Below, piece by piece: positions 56,110 through 64,000 of a DNA stretch of 64,000 nt. A program made the position numbers and the translations under genes. Numbering within the stretch: the stretch's first letter is position 1; each line of letters opens with the position of its first letter. The DNA comes from Bretschneidera sinensis (taxonomy: Eukaryota > Streptophyta > Magnoliopsida > Brassicales > Akaniaceae): the NCBI GenBank assembly GCA_023935145.1, contig CM043700.1, positions 67,373,120 through 67,437,119 of the forward strand, written 5' to 3'. The notes under the pieces were generated by a model. That model did not search any database. It was not told where the DNA came from and saw only the letters and a program-made list of their open reading frames with translations.

Positions 56110-57514
56110 AGGCACAGTCCGGCTGAAGGCGTTAAACTTAGCGCTCATGGAAGGCACCCCACAGCTTATCCTTTTATTTTTATCGTTTTTCATATCTATT
56201 GTTATTTATTTATTTTTAGTACTTCTTATTTTCCCGTATTATGTTAGTTTTTATTTTTAAGGACAATGTGTGCATCCGTTCAAGTTTGAGGGTGTACTAT
56301 GAGCCATGCCGACCCAGTTAGTTCTCTATCTCCCAAGTCAGATCTTTCCATAATATTCACACATTTGGGGCAATGTGTAATTTAAGTTTGGGGGTATGGG
56401 AGACACATTCACACACACCTTATCCCAATTTTATTTTACACATTCACACACACCTTGTCTCAGTTTTATTTTATTTTATTATCGTTGAAAAGAAAAGATA
56501 AATGCATGTTCATGTTGTTTTGAAAATTTTTGGTTGATTTAAATTATGATAAAACTTCATTAGTAAGCTTAAAATCTAGAACACATAGTCTTGTAATAGG
56601 AATTTTAAAAGTTTAGTTACCTACCTTAAGGAACTTAAGAATTCACAAGTTTGATCCAGATCTGACACGAGCACATTAGCACACATTTGTGTGGGGTATG
56701 ACATGTAATTTTTATATATATGTTTCCATAACCTAACTGTAATCGGATAACTTGTTAGAAGAACACTTTGGCATAAGAAAAATAAAGAAAAAATGTCCAT
56801 CATGCAAAAAGAAAAAGCTTCTAATTATCATTAAAAACTTTCCACTGAGTAACTGGACCTCTTGCCTCAGTAAGCAGTGAGTGTTCACACCAAAAGGTGG
56901 GGATTAAGCATTTAACGATCATAAGAATTTCCACTGAGTAACTAGGCCTCTTGCCTTAGTAAGCAGTGAGTGTTCACGTTAAAAAGTGGGAATTTCACTT
57001 AGCAAGCTTTAAGATCTGTGAGTTCCGTAGCCTTTTTGACTCGAGTTAGTAAGTCCTTAGGGGTATCTTTACACCTAATGCCCTAAAACCATCTGGTTTG
57101 GGAGTCATTGGCTAAACACTCATTACAAGGGTCAACTAGAAAAGTTTAATGGAACTCAACATGGCAAAAATCTCATGATGAAAGAAAAAGAAAAGAAGTA
57201 AACACCATGCCATTTTTGTTCTATCTAATAAGGAATTCGATGAAGGTTTGGACACCGAAACACTATACATTAAAATTATTTGGAAGCTCCATCCTCTATG
57301 TGCTAATTCACCTCACACCAAATCAAACTTGCGATGCCTTAAGCCAACCTTAAGTAAGCAACCTGAATTTTTAAAATCCTTATTCATTGCAAAAATGTGT
57401 TTTCATTATAAGCTCACTCATGAACAGTCATCATGGTTTTATGTGCAACCCAAATTTTTATCATGAAGAATGAATTTATCTTTAAATTTTGTTTTGATAT
57501 AGTCTTTCATTTTG
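56110..57514 (+). other. Athila 3' non-coding region with duplicated M2 block
   Basis: Block M2 occurs twice (about 56841-56900 and 56929-56990), and block M1 once (about 57045-57150). No ORF is supported. The segment is otherwise collinear with 37736-39037. Confidence 0.8.
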
Positions 57515-57552
57515 TATTGCTAAGGGACTAGCAATATGTAAGTTTGGGAGTG
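57515..57552 (+). promoter_or_regulatory. Hairpin and polypurine tract before the 3' LTR
   Basis: TATTGCTA-AGGGAC-TAGCAATA at 57515-57536, then AAGTTTGGGAGTG and the LTR start at 57553. Confidence 0.8.
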
Positions 57553-58874
57553 TGATAGGAGCTTAAATATATTTAAGCCCCTTAATTTATATTTGTTAAG
57601 CTCTTAGTTTGCGTATTTTATTCCATTTTACTTCCTTTTTTGTGTTTTATGTGTTTTTTATAGGTTTTTGGAAGAAAGGAAGCATTTTGGAACTCAAAGA
57701 GAAAAACTGGAACTAGGAGCTGCAAAAGAGTGCGATCGAGAGCGGTGCTTGGTGCGGTCAAGCGCACAAGCACTCGTGCGCGTAAGGAGAAGGCTCAAGT
57801 GCAACCTTGCACCCAAGCGCAAACTCATGTGATCGAACGTACAGGCATCAGTAAAATATCAAAATGACAGTTCTTATTTTGGAAAATAGAGTTAGAGACT
57901 TGTTTTGGAAATTAGGGTTTCTAAGTGTCCTTAGAACCCTATAAATGGACTTGTAAAACACATAAACAGTATCTCCCTTTTAGTTTAGTTTTTGTTCAAG
58001 GAGGCCTGACGCCGGACGAGCCCGGAGCAGAGATTGTGGAAACGAATTGACGACTCTTCTCCATAGTGTTTTCGAGTTTCTTTTTTCCTTTATTATTTTA
58101 CTTTATGATGTTGTTTAGCATCACAACTATGTGTAACTAATTTTCTAGTAGGGCGTGGTTGAAGCCTTAATTATGTTTAACTAATAATTAAATATTGGCA
58201 CCTTTGCAATACTTATGCTATGATTCTTAATTTGATTAATACATATTTTTATTTACATTCCTCATATGTGTGTGTCTGATCAACTTATGCATGTGTATAG
58301 ATCAGTTAGTTGAATCAATTTGGATGACCGAGTCCTGGGTTCAACAATAGTAACAAAAGATATCCACGTTGGATTCTTGGGTTAGTCAACATGGGAAACC
58401 GAGAGTGGACCAAACCCTAGGCCCCGTATGGTTGTCGATTTCCACAAACCTTATGCTCTCTTAAGGAACAACTCAGTATACACCATGCTGAATCCCTTAA
58501 GAGAGAAAAGAGTTAGAGCATACACCATGCCTAACTCATTGCTTAGGGAAATCCATAGCCTAAAGAGTGGACCAAGCCTTTAGGTTGACAATCAGTAGGT
58601 ATTCATAGCATGAGTAGAGCATTGGAATATTGTTTTGTTGGTGTAGCATGATTAGTGGTGGATACCAAGTCCCTACGCCTTTATCATTATTATCTAAACT
58701 CAATATTTATTCCCATATATTTTTACTTTGCGAGATTAATTCTAAATCAAAATTCACCAATCCTTGTGGAAATGATCTCGCACTTGCACATTATGCTACT
58801 GCTGACCTTGTGCACTTGTAAGTAAAACAAGTACGATTATTTTCTTATTAATTTGGGTAGATAAGCACACAACA
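57553..58874 (+). repeat. 3' LTR of the complete Athila derivative
   Basis: It starts TGATAGGAGCTTAAATA and ends AAGCACACAACA, and matches 52659-53949 with scattered differences. CG-rich near-palindromes are at 57730-57845 but several are mutated. Confidence 0.92.
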
Positions 58875-59205
58875 GTCCGCTCCCGGTTTCCCATGTTGAT
58901 AAACCCAAGAATCCAGCGTGGGTATCTTTTGTTACTATTGTTAAACCCAGTACTCGGTCATCCAAATTAATTCAACTAACTAATCTATACCACATGCATA
59001 CATTGATCAGACACACACATATGAGGAATTTAAATAAAAACAGACATTAATCAAATCAAGAATCACAGCATAAATATTGCAAATGTGCCAATACTGAATT
59101 ATTGGTTAAACATAATTAGGGCTTCAACCAAGCCCTTACTAGTGTTTAGTTACACATGGTTGTGATGCTAAACATATTCATAAAGTAAAAATAAAGGAGA
59201 AAAAA

Positions 59206-60228
59206 ATGAGTATCTCTAATAGGAGTTCGTGTAGTCATTCGGTAGGCCCATAGGACATTTGGGAGGTTTTTGATCCATTATCTGTCAGCATATTCGAGTC
59301 TCTTTTTGATACCTTATAGGAGAGTTCTATTAGTCACTTCGGCTTGTCTGTTAGCCTGAGGATAGCTTACAAAGGAGAATTGGAGCTCGATCTTGAGGTC
59401 CTAACAGAAATACTTAAATCAGGAGCTATCGAATTACTTACCATTGTCGGTAATGAGTATCCTCGGTATGCCGAATCGACAAACTATTGACTTCCAAACA
59501 AACCCTTGGGTTTGGTAATCGTAGCTCAGCCTCTATCCATTTGGTGAAGTAATCAATGGTTACTATGAGATTTTTCTTTTGCCCTAGGGCCTCTTGGAAA
59601 GGACTGAGAAGGTCCACTCCCCACATGGCGAAAAGGAGTGGATTGGTGATTGACATCAGATGGAGGCATACTACTGACATGTCTTGTAATTTTTGACCAT
59701 CTTTGTGGCATCATATAGTATCTTTGGCCAATAATAGCCATGTCGGAGTATCTTATAGGACAGAGCTCAGCCTCCATAGTGATTACCACATATGCCTTTA
59801 TGAACCTCACGAAGGGTATAATCTGCATGGGTAGGCCCAAGGTACTTTAGATAGGGAGTTGTAAGACCCTTATTATACAGTTTTCCCTTAAAGATAGTGT
59901 ACTGTAAGGCGTGAAAGATGGTCTTCTCGGCTTCATTCTTCTTACTGTGGAGTGTACCATCCTTTAAGTACTAGAGGATCGGGTCCATCTAGGCTTGGTC
60001 TTCGGTCACAAGCATGACTAGTAATTCATCGATGCTGGGTGCATTGAGGGTCTCGAGGTAGACTACTTGGGTGAAGTCAAACTATTTAGAAGAGGTGAGT
60101 CATGCCAAAATGTCTACCTTTGGATTCTGTTTTTGGGATACTTATGTTATTTAGAACCTCCTGAAGGTTGTGGCGAGCTCGCGAGCTTTCTCGAAAACTT
60201 GATTTTTATACCTCTGGCCTAATACTCA
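59206..60228 (-). pseudogene. pol: Integrase of the Tat/Retand-like element, C-terminus missing
   Basis: Reading leftwards, the region begins with the end of the second RNase H and linker, then a zinc-binding region with CGNHYGG-like text near 59790. The catalytic core has FAMWGVDLLSPFQEALGQKK followed by IDYFTKWIEAE, then GIPRILITDNG, and AEVTNRTLL. All three acidic residues are present. It ends near 59206 with VLWAYRMTTRTPIRDT, where about 150-200 further residues would be expected. Stops and frame changes occur. Confidence 0.82.
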
Positions 60229-61196
60229 TTGGTCATCCGATTGACCACCAGCTGTGAATCATTATATGCTTCCAAGGTTTCGACAGCTACTTTTTTCTCT
60301 AGTTTCATTCCTACGAGCTACACTTTATACTTGGCCTCGTTGCTTGAGGCTTTGAACTCGAACTGTATGGCATATTATACCGTAAAGCCTTTAGGACTGC
60401 TAAAGATAAGTCCAGCTCTGCTATCGGTGCTGTTAAAGGATCCATCAACATACAATGTCCAGCTCTTGCCTCAGACTCTTGCCTCTCGGTGGGCACTTCG
60501 GAGAACATTGTTTCCACTATAAAATCAGCTAATGCTTGGGCCTTAATTACCGTCCAGGGTTTGTACTAGATTTAAAATTCTTCAAGCTTTATCGACTACT
60601 TTACCAATATTCCGGAGAGGTTAAGCTTTTAGAGAACTTGCTTCAAGGGTTGATCAATCAGCAAGGTGATGGTATGGGCCTAGAAGTATGGTCAAAGTTT
60701 CCAAGCCATGACCAGGAGGGCGTATGCCATCTTTCTTATGGGGAGATACCTTACTTCAGCATTGTGTAAAACCTGGTCGACATGGTAGATAGGTTTATGA
60801 GTCCCATCATCATCTCAAATCAGAATTGAGGTCACTACACTTTGGCCCACTGATATGTAAAGAAAGAGCTCATCTCCAATAACACGCTTAGTTAGAAGCG
60901 ATGGTGAGCCCAAGTATTCCTTCAATTCTTTGAATATTCTTTGGCAATCTTCTGTTTAAGTGAAGTATTTAGCTTTCATGATGGCCTTAAAGAAAAGTAG
61001 GAACCTCTCGGTCAATTTAGATATGAATCGGTTAAGCGCGGCTACATACCCAATCAATCTCTATAACTCTTTGATGTTCCGAGGAGAGGTCATGTCGAGA
61101 TTAGCCTTTATGCCTCGCTATGTGATCATGAAACCTAGGAATTTCCCATAGATGACTTTGAAAGAACACTTTCTCGGGTTTAGCCTCATTTGGTGG
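60229..61196 (-). pseudogene. pol: RT end, RNase H and archaeal-type RNase H of the Tat/Retand-like element
   Basis: The RT end is recognisable at 61060-61196 in the Lys-Cys-x-Phe-x-Val and Gly-Lys-Phe-Leu-Gly-Phe pattern. First RNase H ends with NQPLKQVL, KLNLSGILVK and KPWTVIKAQALADFIVET (about 60500-60660). The second RNase H follows at about 60210-60460 with an Asp-Gly-Ser start and a Leu-Glu-Ala-Tyr-Asn-Asp-Ser-Gln-Leu-Val-Val end. Several stops break all frames. The double RNase H places it in Tat. Confidence 0.75.
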
Positions 61197-61876
61197 TGTT
61201 AAAGTATTCCAAATGATTCTTCCACCAGAATGCTAGTAGAAGTCCTCCAAATTGCATAAAAATGGCACTTGGATTGCACACTAAAGATGAAGTGAAGAAG
61301 GGCTTATATAGGGAAACATCACAAGTGCAATGTGTTTCCAATCCAATGTGGGATACTGCAGATTCCAACTTTTGCTCTTTGACTTTTGTCTACTAAAACA
61401 GCCATAACTTTCTCTAGAAAAATCATTTTATTGATCCGTAAAACTCCCCAGAAAATAGAGATCCGGATCTTTCCAAGAATATATGGCTCATCTCCTGGTT
61501 CTTCCTGAATCAATACAGTTTAATCATAAAAAATGGTTGATCTGTCACGCTGAAATCATGCACAGCCTGACCTTTGTCTACTAAAACTGCCATAACTTTC
61601 TCTAGAAATATCATTTTATTGATCCGTAATATTCTTCAGAAAATAGACATCCGGATCTTTCCAAGCATATATGCCTCATCTCTTGGTTCTTCCTGAATCA
61701 AAACTGTTTAATCCTAAAAAATGGTTGATCTGTACGAGCAATTCTGACAATTTAATGAAACTCCTTTCTCAGTGCTTGTAAACCTGAAAAACAACGAAAA
61801 CAACTCAAAGTAATAAATTCCTAAGCTAACAAATGTAAATTAAGTGGCCAAAATATGCAATATTTTTCACTCATCA
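61197..61876 (-). repeat. 3' LTR of the second Athila family, with an internal 188-bp duplication
   Basis: On the + strand it starts TGTTAAAGTATTCC and ends CACTCATCA. The segments beginning GACTTTTGTCTACTAAAACA (61381) and GACCTTTGTCTACTAAAACT (61569) are tandem copies with a 188-bp period. The left flank is RT of the Tat/Retand-like element. Confidence 0.82.
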
Positions 61877-61916
61877 AATACCCCCAAACTTACATTTTGC
61901 TAGTCCCTTAGCAAAA
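61877..61916 (-). promoter_or_regulatory. Polypurine tract and covarying hairpin
   Basis: In element orientation TTTTGCTA-AGGGAC-TAGCAAAA (61895-61916) keeps a perfect 8-bp stem although two positions differ from the other copies (TATTGCTA and TAGCAATA). The polypurine tract AAGTTTGGGGGTATT follows. Confidence 0.8.
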
Positions 61917-63284
61917 CAAAATAAATAAATAAAAAAACTAAATGAAAAACAAAGAACATCAAGATAAGTTCATTACTCATGGTATCCAAAAATTTAAGGA
62001 GCACTCAAAATCATGAAATTCATTCATGAGCAAGCTTAAAAAATCTAACCCATCTTCACAATGAATAAGAATTTAAAACCTAATTACTTACAAGAGGCAT
62101 GCTAAGACATCACAAGCTTGAATCAGTGTAAAGTGAATTACCATATACTGATGAGGTTTCCAAATAAGTTCAATGTACAATGTTTCCACGTCTCAAGATT
62201 CACAGAATTTCTCATCAGAATGAACAACGATGGTATAGTTTTATTTTTTTATTTTTTTATATATAAGGCTCTGCTATGTTTAGTTCCCTTAAGCTTTCTA
62301 ATTGACCCATGTAACGAGTTTTGAGTCAATGACTCCCAAACTAGATGGTTTTAGGGCATTAGGTGTAAAGACACCCCTAAGGACTTACTAACTCGAGTCA
62401 AAAAGACTACGAAACTAAACTGACCTTAATGCTACCAAACAAAATTTCCACCTTTTGACGTGAACACTCACTGCTTACTGAGGCAAGAGGTCCAGTTACT
62501 CAGCGAAAAATTTCACAATGATCATTATGAATAAAATTCCTACCTTTTGACGTGAACACTCATTGTTTACTGAGGCAAGAGGTCCAATTACTCAATGGAA
62601 AGTTTATTGATGATCATCATTATTTTTCTCCTTTTTTTTCATATACTTTTCTATGCCCAAGTGTTAATCCCACAAGTCATCCAATTTCAATTAAGTTATG
62701 GAAACATGCACATTAAAATCACATGTCATACCTCACACAATTTTGGACTAATGTGCTCGTGTTAGATTTGCTCAAACATGTGAATTCTCAAGTGCCCAAC
62801 GTAAATAACAAAGTTTTAAAACTCTATCATCAAATCATGTGTTCAAAATTTTAAGCTCACCAATGAAATCACATCACAATATTTGTTTAGATCAACTAAA
62901 ATTTCAAAATAACATGAGCATGCATTTACCTTATTATTATTATTATTATTTAAATGAAGAAAAACAACAAAAAATTAGGATAAAGTGTGTGTAATGTGTC
63001 TCCCATAGCCCCAAACTTAAATTACACATTGACCCCAATGTGTGAATAATATGGAAAGAGCTGACCTGGGATATGAAGAACTATCTGGACTTGGTATGGC
63101 TCATAGCATACCCCCAAACTTGAACTGAAGTACGCGTTGTCCCTGAAAAATAAAGACTGGAAAACAAAAATACTGGAAACAAACATTAATCATAAATATG
63201 TAAAATAATAAGTAAACAAAAAGAATATGTTGTGGGGTGCCTCCCATGAGCGCTAAGTTTAACGTCTTCAGCTAGACCCAGTAT
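61917..63284 (-). other. 3' non-coding region of the second Athila family
   Basis: Block M1 is at about 62283-62400, block M2 twice at about 62446-62511 and 62541-62605. A TTA microsatellite is at 62931-62951. The region starts beside GGTCTAGCTGAAGACG, as in the other copies. No ORF is supported. Confidence 0.78.
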
Positions 63285-64000
63285 TAGTAATCGTGCCCAG
63301 CTAAACGCTCCACCATCTGATTAATAAATGGGAGTGGAAAATGATCCTTCCTTGTGGTAGCATTTCACTTACAGTAGTCTAGACACACTCTCTATCCTGA
63401 TTGCACACGAGTTGGAACCAACTCGTCGTCTTTATTTATCACTACCGTCAATCTAGCCTGCTTTGGCATAACATGAATCGAGCTCACCCACTCGCTATCA
63501 AAGATTGGATAAATGATCCCTACATCCAACAGCTTTATCATTTCAGTCCTCACAACCTCTTGTATAGCTGGGTTGAGCCTTCTTTGTGGCTCCCTCGATG
63601 GCTTGGCATTCTCCTCCAAATGTAACTTGTGCATCACCACCGAGGGGCTGATCCCCTTGATATCCTCAATAATCCAGCCAATAGCTTCATTGTGCTCTCT
63701 TAAAACGTCCAATAATTTATCCTCTTGAGCATCAACCAAATCTGAAGCTATAGTCACAAGCAAAGAATCTGCTGGACCTAGGAACTTATACTTAAGATAG
63801 TCCGATAAAGGCTTAAGTTCCTTCTTTGGGGGTTCGGGTGCTGTGGTCTCCTCTGTCTCACTGCTCTTCTGAGGAGCAGACTCCAAAGTAGCATTTGCTT
63901 GCTCAAACAACTTATCCAAATCCAAATCCTCTTCAAACTGAGCAAAGCATGCCTCCAGGGGGTCCTCAATGCTTGATTCACCCATAGTCTCCTCTGTCTT
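63285..64000 (-). pseudogene. pol: Partial pol (linker and RT N-terminus) of the second Athila family
   Basis: The frame enters from beyond 64000 and reads EDPLEACFAQFEEDLDLDKL, LKPLSDYLKYKFLGPADSL, IEDIKGISPSVVMHKLHLEE, then RT with KLLDVGIIYPIFDSEWVSS and DDELVPTRVQSG. After a stop it continues FPLPFINQMVERLAGHDY and then joins the 3' non-coding region directly. The catalytic Asp-Asp segment is therefore missing. About 70 percent of residues match the RT at 21763-22344, by eye. Confidence 0.85.

Larger units (their letters stand above)
52659..58874 (+). mobile_element. Complete pol-less Athila derivative with both LTRs
   Basis: LTRs of 1291 and 1322 bp, Athila primer site, nearly full-length gag, protease-RT linker, 3' region and polypurine tract are present; protease, RT, RNase H and integrase are absent. 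Flanking bases are ATCCG and GTCCG, a 5-bp target duplication with one change. The target was an Athila LTR in the opposite orientation. Internal length is 3.6 kb. Confidence 0.92.
52186..59205 (-). repeat. Athila LTR fragment, - strand, split by a nested Athila derivative
   Basis: The parts 52186-52658 and 58880-59205 together cover about 800 of the ~1290 bp of an Athila LTR, starting at the intact TGTTGTGCG end. It breaks off at about 59205, where integrase of the Tat/Retand-like element begins. No internal Athila sequence accompanies it. Either a solo LTR or one LTR was truncated by deletion. Confidence 0.85.
48160..61196 (-). mobile_element. Tat/Retand-like Ty3/gypsy element, - strand, partial, with nested Athila insertions
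   Basis: Certain parts are RNase H, second RNase H and integrase at 59206-61196 on the - strand. I assign to the same element the + strand intron-containing ORF (50818-51808), the 48/49-bp array and the polypurine tract at 48161-48176. Their order after integrase is that of Tat elements and of the Ogre copy in this window. The C-terminal half of integrase is missing at the Athila LTR fragment (52186-59205), so continuity is inferred. RT is cut at 61196 by another Athila element. Confidence 0.65.
61197..64000 (-). mobile_element. Second Athila family with short LTR, running off the right edge
   Basis: A 680-bp LTR, polypurine tract, 3' region and a pol fragment lie on the - strand. The LTR cannot be aligned with the 1.3-kb LTRs of the other copies, but the 3' region is clearly homologous. 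RT is joined to the 3' region after its first ~120 residues, so this copy is also deleted. The 5' part is outside the window. Confidence 0.85.

Overview
This window is plant nuclear DNA from a gene-poor, repeat-rich region, most likely heterochromatin of a eudicot. I draw this from the content: Ty1/copia elements with tRNA-Met type primer sites, Ty3/gypsy elements of the Athila, Tat/Ogre, Tat/Retand-like and chromovirus groups, a plant-mobile-domain-like fragment, and no bacterial gene organisation. I see no intact cellular gene, tRNA, rRNA or CRISPR array. Almost every base between about 1.1 kb and the right edge can be assigned to LTR retrotransposons inserted into one another.

Left nest (1102-44660). 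The oldest host is a SIRE-like copia element (5' LTR 1102-2076, gag and pol on the + strand). An Ogre-like Tat element of about 16.5 kb, not counting its own insertions, landed in its integrase gene. The Ogre lies at 4628-41550 between perfect CTAGG duplications. It received three insertions: a Tnt1/Tork-like copia element in its 5' LTR (4854-10976), an Athila element on the - strand between gag and protease (16677-26379), and a pol-less Athila derivative in its 3' LTR (35802-40403). The SIRE element resumes at 41556 and stops at 42952, where a 1.7 kb copia-type LTR element with only a gag fragment sits on the - strand.

Middle (44661-48160). This stretch is mostly unassigned. It holds one possible decayed terminal exon of a cellular gene on the - strand and the C-terminal remnant of a chromovirus polyprotein.

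Right nest (48160-64000). A Tat/Retand-like element on the - strand keeps RNase H, a second RNase H and integrase (59206-61196). Beyond a later insertion, a + strand ORF with a preserved intron (50818-51808), a 48/49-bp tandem array and a polypurine tract lie in the order expected of its 3' region. An Athila LTR fragment interrupts it (52186-52658 and 58880-59205), and that fragment was itself hit by a complete pol-less Athila derivative in the opposite orientation (52659-58874). A further Athila family enters at 61197 and runs off the right edge.

The coding parts are nearly all broken by stops and frameshifts. The most interesting signals are non-coding. A perfect 8-bp hairpin lies 16-18 nt from the 3' LTR in all four Athila copies that show this junction, with a compensatory change in the most divergent one. 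Conserved blocks in the Athila 3' region look better preserved than coding sequence. Two Tat elements share the order integrase, antisense ORF, tandem array, LTR, with different ORFs and different arrays, and one antisense ORF retains an intron. Two pol-less Athila copies share the same two internal deletion joints, which suggests amplification of a non-autonomous lineage.
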